NCBI GenBank assembly: GCA_003254925.1
Contig: QANZ01005551.1
Coordinates: forward strand, 85,634-149,633
Length of the DNA: 64,000 nt
DNA from: Chamaecrista fasciculata
Taxonomy: Eukaryota; Streptophyta; Magnoliopsida; Fabales; Fabaceae
Reading direction: 5' to 3'
In this document: positions 35,101 to 45,133 of the stretch, one piece after another
How positions within the stretch are numbered: position 1 is the first letter of the stretch
Layout: each line of letters opens with the position of its first letter
Made by a program: the position numbers and the translations under genes
The notes under the pieces: generated by a model
Seen by the model: the letters and a program-made list of their open reading frames with translations, nothing else
Told to the model about the DNA's origin: nothing
The model's database searches: none

Positions 35101-38100
35101 CAGAGTTTCTTATCCTTTGAGTAACTGTAAGAGTTCAATTCCTTTTATGACTATTCATTCTGATGTGTGGGGTCCTACAAAAACAGTTTCCTTGTCTGGT
35201 TGTCGGTGGTTTGTCACATTCATTGATTGTTGTACTCGCACTACTTGGGTTTATTTGTTAAAAAGTAAATCTGAGGTTGATTCTTCCTTTAAATCTTTTC
35301 ATAAAATGGTTTGCACTCAATTTAATGCCCAGATAAAAATTCTGCGAATCGATAATGGGACTGAGTACGTGAATTCTGACCTAGATTCTTATTTGGAAAG
35401 TCATGGGGTTATTCATCAAACTAGTTGTCCATACACTAGTGCTCAAAATGGAGTGGTTGAAAGAAAAAACCGATACCTTCTTGAGGTAGCCAGGTCTCTT
35501 ATGTTTTCCATGAACTTACCTAAACATTATTGGGGCTGCAGCTTATCTTATTAACCGGATGCCTTTAAAACCACTCGACTTTAAATGTCCTCTTGAAGTT
35601 TTAATTGGTAATCGTAACTTTATTGTTCCTCCTAAGGTGTTTGGTTGTGTTTGTTTTGTCCCCACTAGGAATGTTGGTAAACTCGACCCTAGAGCCCTTA
35701 AATGTGTCTTTATAGGGTATTCTCCTACTCAGAAAGGGTACAAATGTTATCATCCTCCCTCTAGAAAGACCTTTGTCAGTATGGATGTCACTTTTCGTGA
35801 AACTGAACCCTACTTTGACTCAGCCTCATCACCTCTTCAGGGGGAGACTAATGTAGAAGAGGTGGTCCTTGACTTGGGTGATATAAGGCAGACTGTTGTT
35901 CAGGGGGAGATTGATGAGCCTATTGTCCAGGGGGAGATTGATGAGCCTATTGTCCAGGGGGAGATTGATGGGCCTATTGTCTAGGGGGAGATTGGTGAGC
36001 CTATTGTCCAGGGGGAGATTGATGTTCAGAGGCTGGAAAGGTTGAACAGACCAGATCTGAATACTTACTCTAGGAGAAAGAGTGATGACAAACCTGAAGA
36101 AGCCATCATGCAATCTATTGAACCTGCTGAATCTTCTTCCACTGGTGAGGTATCCTCCTCTTCCCTTGATAATTCTCATTTGCCTATTGCTCACAGAAAA
36201 AAAGTTAGGTCTTGTACCAAATGTCCTTTGTATCCAATGTCTAACTTTGTTTCTTATGATTCCCTTTCCCCATCATATAGAGCTTTTGCCTTGTCTATTT
36301 CCTCTGTGTCTATTCCACAGAATTGGCAGGAAGCTGTCACAGATCCCAAGTGGAAGGAAGCGATGGTTGAAGAAATGAAAGCCTTGTCCAAGAATGAAAC
36401 TTGGGAGTTGGTCTCTCCTCCACTTGACAAAAAGTTGGTGGGTTGTAAATGGGTGTTCACTGTGAAACATAGAGCTGATGGTTCAATAGAACGCTTCAAA
36501 GCCAGATTGGTGGCCAAAGGATTCACACAAACTCATGGAGTGGATTATCATGAGACGTTTGCTCCAGTGGCAAAGATGAACTCCATTAGAGTTTTGTTAT
36601 CTTGTGCAGCCAATTTAGATTGGGACTTACACCAATTTGATGTGAAGAATGCTTTTCTCCATGGAGACTTGGAAGAGGAAGTGTACATGGAAATTCCGCC
36701 TGGGTTTAATAATGAACAGAGTCAAGGGAAAGTGTGTAGGCTGAAGAAGGCCCTATATGGATTGAAACAATCTCCGAGAGTATGGTTTGACAAATTCAGC
36801 AATGTCATGATTTCTTTTGGTTATCAACAAAGTAATTCTGACCATACCCTTTTTATAAAGCGTAAAGAGGGGAAACTCACTCTTCTTATAGTCTATGTGG
36901 ATGATATAGTTATGACTGGAGATGATAGAGAGGAGATGACTCGGTTGAAGAAGTTATTAGCTCAGGAGTTTGAAATCAAAGATCTTGGAAAGTTGCAATA
37001 TTTCTTGGGAATTGAGGTTGCTCAATCAAAAAGAGGAATCTTTATTTCTCAGAGGAAGTATAATTTAGATCTCTTGAAGGAGACTGGTATGACTGGGTGT
37101 AAACCAGCTGAGTCTCCCATTGAAAGTAATCACAAACTACAATTGGGGGTTGGAGAATCTGTTGATAAGGAGAGATATCAGAGGCTTGTTGGGAAGCTTA
37201 TTTATCTTTCTCTCACTAGACCAGATATTGCTTATGCTGTCAGTTTGGTCAGCCAATTTATGCATGACCCGCGAGAATCCCATAGCCAGGCTGTTTTTCG
37301 CATCTTGCGATATTTAAAATCCAGCCCAGGGAAGGGATTACTTTTCTCCAAGCACGGTCACTTCCGGATAGAAGCCTTTACAGATGCTGATTGAGCTGGA
37401 TCACTAGATGACAGAAGATCCACATCCGGATATTGTACTCTTGTGGGAGGAAACTTAGTAACTTGGCGGAGTAAGAAGCAAAATGTGGTTGCTAGATCCA
37501 GTGCAGAAGCAGAATATAGGGCTATGGCACAGGGAGTTTGTGAAATTTTGTGGGTCCAGAAACTGTTAGCAGAGCTGGGCTTACTAGAAAGACAAAAATT
37601 GTCCTTGTTTTGTGACAACAAGGCTGCTATTAGTATAGCTCAGAATCCTGTTCAGCATGACCGAACGAAGCACATTGAGATTGACAGACACTTTATCAAA
37701 GAGAAGGTTACTAGTGGCATCCTCAATTTGTGCTATGTGGTGTCAGAGAAGCAACTTGCTGACGTGTTTACTAAAGGCCTTAGTAAACAAATGTTTCACA
37801 CACTAGTTTTCAAGTTGGGCATGTGTGACATCTTTGCACCAACTTGAGGGGGAGTATTGGTGACCCTATTGTGTGTTCTACCTTTTATTAGTTATTTTTA
37901 GTAATTGTAAATATGCTTTATCATATTTATTATGTATTTTATTTTATTCCCTAAATTAGAATAGGAGCCTTGTATATATTAGTCTAATTAGCCTAATGAG
38001 AAGTTAACAAAGTATTCCAAAATTCTATAGTCAAATTTTTTGGAAATTTATTTAAGTATCATAGTTTAATTTTGGTGTGCTGATTTTTATGATCATAGTA

Positions 38101-41100
38101 GAATGGAAATCACTTTTAAAAAAGGAAAAGTAAACTAATTGATATTTTCCATTTTCTTTGTGCATGGTGTAGATTGTGTAAGTGACTATATTTAGTACCA
38201 TTGAGGCCAAAAAAAAAAAAAAGACTATATTTAGTACCATATGTCAACATATAGGTATTTAAAAGAAGTGGGACCTAAACGCCCCAAGTATTATTACTAA
38301 GCTGTAACTGCAGAGAATGGGATGCACAAATGCTTGCAGTTTTTTGAAGATAACTTAACCAGTCCTCCTTATAAGGATCTTCTGAAAATGCTCTTCTAAG
38401 TTAAATTTTAATATTATTATGATACCAGTCCTCAGGCTTTTAGCATGGAATTTGAGTGTTAGTAAATGGTGATCCTTTCCCATATTCGCGATATTAATAT
38501 TATGGGACTGTAATGTCCTGATATTTTCTTACTATATAGAATGTTGCCCTTATGCTTGCCATTTGCAACTGTTTGGCTATCTGATATGATCATATAGGGA
38601 GGTGCTACCTGCCAGTGGAAAAGGGAAGGGTCTTCCTCAGTCTCTTCGTGCATTTGCGCGTGTTCTTTCTTGCACCTGTCCTCAAGGTGGGCCTTTTACT
38701 TTAAATTTTGCTAATGGCAAAAGCACAATTTTTGTCTCTAAATTTTACATCAATTTTCAATTTCGTCCTCAGTGTTTGTTTATTGCTAATTTTGTCTCCA
38801 AAGTTTCATATTTTGGTCGATTTTATCCTTTGACCTACTTATTTCAATAAATTAAAAGCAGACTCCATCGTGTTCTTCAATATGAGTTGGAATTTGAGAT
38901 TCTTTTTCTACCAATTTTACATTGCATGTCAATAGCCACGTAGAATATGTCGTTAATATTTGGTTAAAGTTAGAGCGAAGGATGAAATCAATCAAAATAT
39001 GAAATTTTGGAAACAAAATTGACAATAAGCAAACATTGATGTAAAGTTTGGAGATGAAAATTATGCTTTTACCTTTACTGCAATAATGCTAACAGTATTC
39101 ACTTGGGGGATTATTCTTTATCAAATAGCAGATCTTAATGGTTTGGTCATGGAGGCTGCACAAACTGATGGTAGACTGGCTAGGCGTCCTTTGCCTAATA
39201 TTGATAAAGAGATACAAGCACACTTGATGCTGTCATCCTTATTAACCCGATCAATTGATGAGCGTTCTGAAGCTATTCAGGTAAAGATTTAATGACGTCA
39301 ATTTATATAATTGTGCTTAGGCGAAATGATATCAGAAGTAGAAATTCTGAAATTTAGGTAGGTACCCGTTTTTATGAGATGGTTAGATTGTTGATCTATT
39401 GTTATTTATAAGTAGAAGCACTAAGGCCTACATTATGGGATAAGTCTCAGGTGTATCCCTAAATCTTTTTGTAATCAATTGTACCCTAAAAGTTTTACAT
39501 TTGATTCAATTGTATCGGTAGATTTAACATCATCTAAATCGTTAACAGAAAATGTTGACATCAACATTTTTTGGGTTACAATTAAAAAAAATGTGAAAGT
39601 TTTGGGATACAATTGACATTAAAATAAAGAAAAAAAATTATTTGTCATGTCACCAATTTTCGCCAACAATTTAAACGGTGTTAGGCCCTAAAGTATACTT
39701 GAGTCAAATGTGAACGTTTTAAGGTATTATTGACCAAAAAAAAGGTTTAGGAGTATAACCAGACTTCTCTCATAGATTGGGGGGGACCGGAGTTGCTTTT
39801 GCATTATTTGTAAGTGTTAAAATATAGCTAGAATTTCCTTTTTTTATTTTGGTTTTTAATTTATGATTCTTTTCAATTTTGTTTCTAAAAGTTTTTTTTT
39901 TTGTCAACTTCGGCTAATATTTTATAAAATTCTCATTATCATCATTCCTGATTTCTTCAAAATAAGTAATTAAAAAAATCCAATTTTCTTACCACTCAAC
40001 CAACTTAGTTTTAAGTTTTAACCAAGTGTCAAAATGGGTAACTCATTTGCCGTATTTTGTTGGATGTGAGCTAGGCTAACTCATTTTTAGAAAAGATAAA
40101 GAGGAAACCTACTATTTGGTCCATGCATTTTTGAAATAGACTATTTGGTCCCTCAAAACCTAAAAATGCCAACTATTTAGTCCCTCATTTATCATAATCG
40201 TCAACTATCAGATGTTAAATGCTTACATAGCACTGTTAAATGTCATTTTGGCATTCTAATCACCTAAATTAATTAAACCGGACCAATAAACACAATTAAA
40301 TCGGCCTAAAATTGAGTCAGACCCAAATATTTGTATTACACTTAAAGCTTCCATAAGGCATAAACTATTGAATCATTCCCAAATCTCAAATAATAGGTGG
40401 TCCAAAATAGTTAAATATGTGGCATTTAACGCGTTACATGTGCACTTAACGGCTAGGTCATTAATGTTAGTAACGGAGATAGGCAACATGGACTAACGAG
40501 TTGACATTTCTAATTTTTGAGGGACCAAATAGTCTATTTCGAAAATGCAGGGACCAAATAGTTGAAATTGTGAAAAAGGAGGGACCAAATAGTAGGTTTC
40601 CTCAAAGATAAACTTAGGTTAGAGTTCTTATATTTTTTATATAAGACTTATCAATAAAACAAAGATACTAGACAAAGATTTTGTATGATGAATTATGGTA
40701 GTGAGATGATGTAAGAGATGACTTCTTGTAAGATCAATCATAAAAGAGTGTTATTAAAACTTTTGATTGGAGTACCATGGATTCCTTTTAGCTATAATAT
40801 ATTATCATGTTATTTCAACTGTTAACACAGAATTATTCGAAAAGATTTAATCATTAATAATTTAATAATAAAAATGTATAAAGACAAACATGGTACCATT
40901 AGTTGATTTATATAGTTGACTTTGTCTAGTTAAAAAAAGTTTTGGTTGTCGTATTTCTACTATTGACAAGACGTTACTGTTCTTTTCTTATTTTTATTTT
41001 GGACAAATGCCACTTTTAGTCTTATACTTTTTGTTTAAGTCAGTTTGGTCCCTAATTTTCTTGCTGCACTTTTGGTTCCAACTTCCATATCTTTTACTCA

Positions 41101-41656
41101 TGTCTGAATTTGGTCCTGTATCTTTTTTTATTGCACTTTTAGTCTTATACCTTTTTGTCAAGTTGCAAATGTGGTTTCATATTTTTTGGTCAGGTTGCAT
41201 ATTTGCTTCAATATCTTTTGGTCATGTTACAGTTTTGGTCCCATTTCTTCTAGTCAGGTTTCAGAATTTACCCGATATCTTTGCAAAAAGTTTCACATTG
41301 TGAGACTAAGAATGAAACTTTTTGCAAAGATATGAGACTGTTTCTGTAACAAAAAAGATATGCGACCATTCTACACTCAATAAAAAAACACCAAAAGTGT
41401 AACAAAAAAAAAATTACGAGACCAAATCGAGACCTGAGCAAAAGATGAGATCAAAAGTACACTTTATCTCAACATCGTGTCTGACATTTCTGTGCAGGGA
41501 CTGGAGGTTTACAATTCTCCCTCCATTTCGACAAGACTTGCTGTTAGATGTACTATGGCTCGGGATCTCCTTGCTGGTGAGATTCGGATTCTCAAATCTG
41601 CATCTTCCTGGCTAGAGAATTACTGTATTTCCTTGACTGAACAGTCTATCAACTAG
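20166..41656 (+). CDS. SET-domain lysine methyltransferase-like protein (Rubisco LSMT / plant SETD3-like family), 15 coding exons, 470 aa
   Basis: Exons: 20166-20282, 20401-20510, 21587-21650, 21754-21864, 22021-22080, 24411-24518, 25080-25149, 26664-26704, 26778-26858, 27465-27500, 28300-28383, 33866-33999, 38598-38686, 39132-39280, 41498-41656. They total 1413 bp and join in one frame; all introns are GT-AG except intron 5 (GC-AG). Residues 1-39 are rich in Arg and Ser and lack acidic residues, like a chloroplast or mitochondrial transit peptide. The split SET domain begins near FLPWLERKAG (exon 2) and YGRCLFAS (exons 2-3), with SRAW at 216-219, IPFADFLNHDG at 228-238 and a YGKFSNA block from 271. 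Exons 12-15 match the family's helical substrate-binding C-terminus. Such proteins methylate Lys (or His) of organelle or cytosolic proteins; the substrate here is unknown. Length is normal for the family. ATG 20166 is the first in frame after the stop at 20115. Confidence 0.93.
22081..24410 (+). other. Intron 5 of the SET gene, GC-AG type
   Basis: The exon ends ...AATACG and the intron starts GCAAGT. The acceptor is ttgcag. The nearest GT, four bases on, would shift the frame and give TAA within five codons of exon 6, so the GC donor is needed. The intron also holds diffuse 'ggcgcttaggcg'/'gccttaagg' sequence at about 22990-23110 and 23680-23760, possibly an old TIR element. Confidence 0.85.
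26905..27373. mobile_element. TIR (MULE-like) element in intron 9, 469 bp
   Basis: The ends read 'gactaaaactctattttt' and 'aaatgagttttagtc' as inverted repeats, with 'gtccctc' and 'gagggac' inside them. The flanks are CAATATAAT (26896-26904) and CAATACAAT (27374-27382), a 9-bp duplication with one change. It makes up most of intron 9 (26859-27464). Confidence 0.75.
28610..28800 (+). repeat. Forward LTR of the rearranged copia
   Basis: 191 bp starting TGTAAGTG and lying directly before the primer site. It contains TATAAATA at 28738-28745. Bases 28610-28783 are exactly complementary to 29061-29234. Confidence 0.88.
28738..28745 (+). promoter_or_regulatory. TATA-like box in the copia LTR
   Basis: TATAAATA in the forward LTR, in the expected part of a short copia LTR. 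The mirror copy is TATTTATA at 29099-29106. Whether it drives transcription inside the host intron is unknown. Confidence 0.5.
28801..28813 (+). other. Primer-binding site of the rearranged copia
   Basis: TGGTATCAGAGCC, the standard plant copia primer site complementary to initiator Met-tRNA, directly after the LTR. Confidence 0.88.
28876..29057 (+). repeat. Degenerate tandem repeat 'gttcgtgactctg' in the copia leader
   Basis: About ten variants of 'gttcgtgactctg', 'gttatcgcgacccag' and similar units in tandem, after a poly-A run (28862-28876). Related 'gttcgt' units continue at 31950-32070 in the second leader piece, which links the two pieces to one leader. Confidence 0.75.
29061..29234 (-). 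repeat. Inverted LTR of the rearranged copia, truncated by 17 bp
   Basis: Exact reverse complement of 28610-28783. It lacks the last 17 bases of the LTR, where it joins the leader repeats at 29060/29061. On the minus strand it follows the polypurine tract GAGGGGGA (29235-29242), so it is the 3' LTR of the minus-strand half. Confidence 0.9.
29241..31906 (-). pseudogene. Copia integrase core, RT and RNase H, open frame without gag or protease
   Basis: One open minus-strand frame of about 888 codons with no stop. It starts in the integrase core (IHSDVWGP near the 5' edge; QSDGGGE and GLAERK give the D,D,E triad), continues through reverse transcriptase (VDVNNAFLNG, YVDDIIITG) and RNase H (FCDSDWASD, SSTEAEF, HCDNLSA), and ends with VADILTK and a stop at 29241-29243. 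The integrase HHCC finger, protease and gag are absent on this strand but gag and protease lie on the plus strand next to it. Without a start region it is called a fragment, though the enzymatic motifs are intact. Confidence 0.9.
31907..32107 (+). other. Second piece of the copia leader
   Basis: About 200 bp of non-coding sequence with several 'gttcgt'/'gttcgcg' units like those at 28876-29057, ending at the gag ATG. The minus-strand half begins abruptly at its left edge. Confidence 0.65.
32108..33529 (+). pseudogene. Copia gag and partial protease, 473 codons, 3' truncated
   Basis: Gag of the UBN2 type follows an Ala/Pro-rich N-terminus (NFLNWRRQVLAA, FDYLLQIKKLA motifs). Then come a Gln/Asn/Gly-rich linker, a CCHC knuckle (CQVCGKTGHMAFQC) and protease with DSGAS followed by LLHVPAMKKNLLSVSKFA. 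The frame leaves copia similarity after about base 33514 and stops at 33529. The ATG at 32108 starts a normal gag. The usual continuation into the integrase finger is missing; the rest of pol lies inverted to the left. Confidence 0.9.
34026..34200 (+). repeat. 5' LTR of the intron 12 copia
   Basis: 175 bp from TGTTGG to TTCTACA, directly before the primer site. It differs from the right LTR at three positions, including both terminal dinucleotides (TG versus TA, CA versus TA). Confidence 0.93.
34201..34212 (+). other. Primer-binding site of the intron 12 copia
   Basis: TGGTATCAGAGC directly after the left LTR, complementary to the initiator Met-tRNA 3' end. Confidence 0.9.
34401..37847 (+). 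pseudogene. Broken copia pol with residual gag start
   Basis: A short open frame starting MSDSK jumps after about 25 codons to sequence that normally follows the zinc knuckle (SSNYMHSG), so nearly all of gag is deleted. Protease (DSGANRHM), the integrase finger and core (HRRLGHP, CDACEFAK, IHSDVWGP, GVVERKN), RT (VKNAFLHG, YVDDIVMTG) and RNase H (SSAEAEY, FCDNKAAI, LADVFTK) follow. Breaks: stop at 34816-34818 and TAG near 34850, frameshift near 35540, TAG in the linker repeat at 35982-35984, and TGA for Trp in RNase H at 37392-37394. It cannot act alone. Confidence 0.92.
35901..36025 (+). repeat. 27-bp tandem repeat, 4.6 copies, in the pol linker
   Basis: Units at 35901, 35928, 35955 and 35982 plus a partial unit at 36009. 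Each starts CAGGGGGAGATTG and reads in frame as VQGEIDEPI or close variants. The fourth unit starts TAG and stops the frame. Confidence 0.93.
37855..38029 (+). repeat. 3' LTR of the intron 12 copia
   Basis: 175 bp, three differences from the left LTR, preceded by the purine tract and followed by the duplicate GTCAA. Confidence 0.93.
38716..39073. mobile_element. TIR element in intron 13, 358 bp
   Basis: Left 'ggcaaaagcacaatttttgt' matches the complement of the right end 'aaaattatgcttttacc', and the inverted repeat continues inwards through 'tttacatcaat'. Flanking duplications are unclear. It fills most of intron 13 (38687-39131). Confidence 0.7.
39438..39771. mobile_element. TIR element in intron 14, about 334 bp
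   Basis: The left 80 bp ('gggataagtct...') is imperfectly complementary to the right 80 bp ('...agacttctctc'), including 'acatttga' and 'tcaaatgt'. No clear target duplication. Confidence 0.6.
40101..40603. mobile_element. MULE-like TIR element in intron 14 with 9-bp duplication
   Basis: 503 bp. The ends GAGGAAACCTACTATTTGG and CCAAATAGTAGGTTTCCTC are perfect inverted repeats, and AAAGATAAA is duplicated on both sides (40092-40100 and 40604-40612). A 9-bp duplication is the Mutator hallmark. No coding capacity. Confidence 0.92.
41001..41468. mobile_element. TIR element at the end of intron 14
   Basis: The outer ends are imperfect inverted repeats ('acttttagtcttatac' left, 'gatgagatcaaaagt' right). 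The centre holds a strong palindrome around 41275-41330 ('atctttgcaaaaagtttca' against its complement). It ends about 30 bp before the last exon. Confidence 0.65.
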
Positions 41657-43098
41657 AAGCACGAATTCAAGTACTAATATCTTATTAGTAGTTTTATTCT
41701 TTTCTTAAGATAATTTACTTTTAAAAACAACTTTTAGACATGCACGATTTGTTTTTTGTATTTTGTAGTTAGGTTGTTTTTCTTGTGGTAAGAGAGAAAA
41801 CTCAAGTAGAATTTGAATGATGAAGTACAAGATTATTCAAATGGATGACTCATATCAAATAATTCACATACTTCACTTGAACCATAATAGCATATTCTTG
41901 CCCCTTGCTTTAGAATATATATATATTGTAGGGGTTCTAACCCCATCATATATAAATATACTAGGGGCTTTGCGTGTCCTAACGGGCACGCAAATATGTA
42001 TGTAAAATAAATAAGAGACTAAATTGTTAACTTAGTAAAGAAATAGAGACCAAATAGTAAATTTTCTCTTATTTTTAATTTCATAGACTATAGTTTTAAA
42101 CATGGACAACCAGAAAGAGGAGGAGCCATATAATATAAGATTTATAAATAATAATATTTTAATTATATAATAATATACTTTGAATTAATTGATTTAAAAA
42201 TAATTGATATATATTTTAATTATATATAATTAAAATATAAATTATATGTAATAAATATTTAAAATTAAAATAAATATATTTATTAATTTGTAATATGAGA
42301 TCATTTTAAGTTACTTTTTAGTTATCTTAAATTATTTTATTTAACAAATAAATTTTGTTTATATTTGAAAATAAATGATATTTTAAAATTAATTTGTTGG
42401 TAATATTGATGCAATCTAATTTTTTAAAATAGAAACATGAGATAGGTTTCTTCTATCAAATTTGGATTTAATATTAGTAAAATATAATTGTTCATCATTT
42501 ATAGTATTTTTTATTGATTATTAGTTAATTAGAGAGCAAATATTGTTTTGTTTGTTATAATCCTATAATTATACCTTTCCATCGGATCAAGTCATCATTT
42601 AATTAGACTCAATTCGTTTAAAGGATCTATCAAATTATAATATGATTTTAGCCCAAAATTTGAAATAATCTTGTTTGTTTTAAATTAGATTATGATCTGC
42701 AAAATTCTCATATCTTAAAAGACTAAATTACTAATATACCCTATTTTTTTTTTGGCCAGAATATAGACCTATTAATATACCTATAATTACCTATACTTCA
42801 ATATATATTCAAATATACCCAAAAGACATTTTAGTCATTTTATGTCACCCCTCATTTATTACTCCTACAACAATCTCTCTCCATCACAATACTCACCAAT
42901 TCTCTTTAAACTCTTTTTTTCCTAAATTATTATAATTAACTTTTACTTTTAATTTTTTAAATATTTAATAAAATAATAAAACTAATTTATTTTTTATTTA
43001 AATATTAATTAATATTATATTTTTATTATTAAAATAATTTCTATCCCTCTTATTTAAAAAGTTAACTATATAAATTCAAAAAATAAATTCAACCAAAA
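41657..43098. other. 3' flank of the SET gene, AT-rich, no gene recognised
   Basis: Very AT-rich sequence with no open frame of interest. It includes a GC-rich hairpin at 41972-41991. Confidence 0.6.
41972..41991. other. Short GC-rich hairpin
   Basis: GCGTGTCC, loop TAAC, GGGCACGC: 8-bp stem with one G-T pair in otherwise AT-rich DNA, preceded by 'tatactagggg'. It could be the end of a transposon, but no partner end was found. Confidence 0.45.
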
Positions 43099-43107
43099 TA
43101 TTTAAAA

Positions 43108-43647
43108 AGGTCAAAGGGTCATTTTGGTCCTAAATGTATGCCCTAATGTTCATTTTGGTCCATTATGTTTCAAAATGTTCAAATTGATCTTAAAAGTTTG
43201 CAAAATGATTTATTTTGGTCCTAAATATTAGTAAAATGTTTCATTTTGATCCCAAATTATTGAATTTGGTCATATTTATCTCGTCTTTCATTTCAAATTC
43301 AAAGGACTTGTTAAGAGGAACTCGTAGCTCTAAATTCGTCGCATTCGAATTTGAAACGAGAGAGATATGATCAGCATTGCTTGTTTGACCATGAAATGAG
43401 CGGTCTACTTTCAGGATTAATTTGACCTCGTTTGTTGACGGCCCCAACTGGATAGAGAAAGTACTCTTCGAGAACAATACGTAGCTCTAAACGCGTCACG
43501 TTTGAACTTGAAACAAGCCATATTCAATAGTTTAGGACCAAAATTAAACATTTTACAAAAATTTAGGACCAATTTGAACACTTTAAAACATAATGGACCA
43601 AGATGAACATTAAGGCATACATTTAGGACCAAAATGACCCTTTAACC
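43108..43647. mobile_element. MULE-like foldback element, 540 bp, 9-bp duplication
   Basis: 'aaagggtcattttggtcc' on the left is matched by 'ggaccaaaatgaccc' on the right, with about 130 bp of inverted repeat. TATTTAAAA is duplicated at 43099-43107 and 43648-43656. The centre ('catatttatctcg', 'cgagagagatatgatca') is related to the element at 17133. Confidence 0.88.
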
Positions 43648-43656
43648 TATTTAAAA

Positions 43657-45133
43657 TTTTATTTTAAATAACGATTCATCAATATTTTGGAACAACTCGG
43701 TATGTTTTCAACTTTTGTTTTCTCTATTAGGTACTGATGTGTTAACTCGGTAAAAATTACATGGCTCAAAAACCAAATTTTTTTGTCTAAAATTTACTTT
43801 GACGAAATTAAATAATTATAGTCGTAATATAGGGAGAGAAGCAGATGAACAATGACTGTTATTTTAACCGAGGGACAAAATCGTTCATGATTTTAACATC
43901 ACATGAACCAACAAACTCGTATTTTTTTAAGTGGCTGATTTGTTCAGCCAATATAGAATGAAGGACCAAAAAGTAAGTGTAATCATAGAAAATTATTTGG
44001 GCAATATACGATAATTGTAATTATAGTATGTATACTGTACAGTTATCAAATAGAATAATCTATCAAAATAATCTAGAAAAAGTTCCAAATTGGAACTTCT
44101 AAAAAAATCTGATTATTACAAATCCCAATGCAAAAAATTTCACAAAACAAAAATCTACTTTTCAAATTTTTTATCCAAACAACTCAAATTATTCATAAAA
44201 TACAAAAAGTCAAAAAGTAATATTCTATTTCAATTTTACCTCTATGCAATATATCAATTTCCACACCCTTCTATCTACCAAACCCAATCATTACATACCT
44301 ATTTAAATAATTTCACACTCTAAAAATCTCTTTTTCCAAAAACTTATCTAAACACCATTTGATTATAATTCAATCAGATTATAATTAAATTATAATTTGA
44401 TAGATGTTGTAAACGAACCGACCATTAGACTCCTATGAGTGTATTTGACCTCCAAATTTCAATAGTATCTTATATAATTTTATAGATTTATTAAATTATT
44501 TTTGTTTAATAAATTATTTTTTGTTGAAATAATTGAAAATAGATAATGGTTTGTAATTAACCTTCGATTAATTTATAGTAATTTTTCACAATGTTTGATA
44601 TTATTTAATTAGATAATAAACAATTTTTAATTTGTTTATATTTATAATTAATTAGGGTTAATCAATTCGATGTCAGGTCCCCTTATGAATTTGGAACCAA
44701 TTTGTTTGGGGCCACATGTCAATTATGTTTAATCTCATATCGTCATATTTATATATATTTCATTAATTAATAAACACTTTAGGTATGTCTGAAACTCATG
44801 AACATAAATTTAATCCATAGTTAAGTTTATTAAACCAGTACTTACAGTTGTTGGTCCTACATAACTTTTGAATTATCTCTCTAGTTGAGCCTCAAAGTTG
44901 TGGTTTTGAATTTATTGGATTATGATCAGGACCAGGATTAAGATTAGCATAATAATTCAAATTAATTTTGGAAGGAAGGGAACAAGAATGAAGAAGAGGA
45001 GCGTGTTGGCATGAGGTGGTAATCTTGTAGTGTCTGAAACAACTCCTCGATATATTTTTTATTTGAAATCGATTTTCTTGAATGTATGATGTGATTCAAT
45101 GGCTTCCATTCTCACAACTTGTCTAAAATTCAT
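43657..45133. other. AT-rich intergenic DNA, nothing recognised
   Basis: No reliable open frame, RNA gene or bounded repeat. Short open frames here have no recognisable motifs. Confidence 0.55.

Larger units (their letters stand above)
34026..38029 (+). mobile_element. Copia element lacking most of gag, in intron 12
   Basis: 4004 bp bounded by the 5-bp duplication GTCAA (34021-34025 and 38030-38034). LTRs of 175 bp at 34026-34200 and 37855-38029 differ at three positions. The primer site TGGTATCAGAGC is at 34201-34212, and a purine tract (GAGGGGGAG) lies directly before the right LTR. The insertion is in the same direction as the host gene and begins 26 bp after the exon 12 donor. Coding capacity is broken. 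It is a different copia family from the intron 11 element. Confidence 0.95.
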
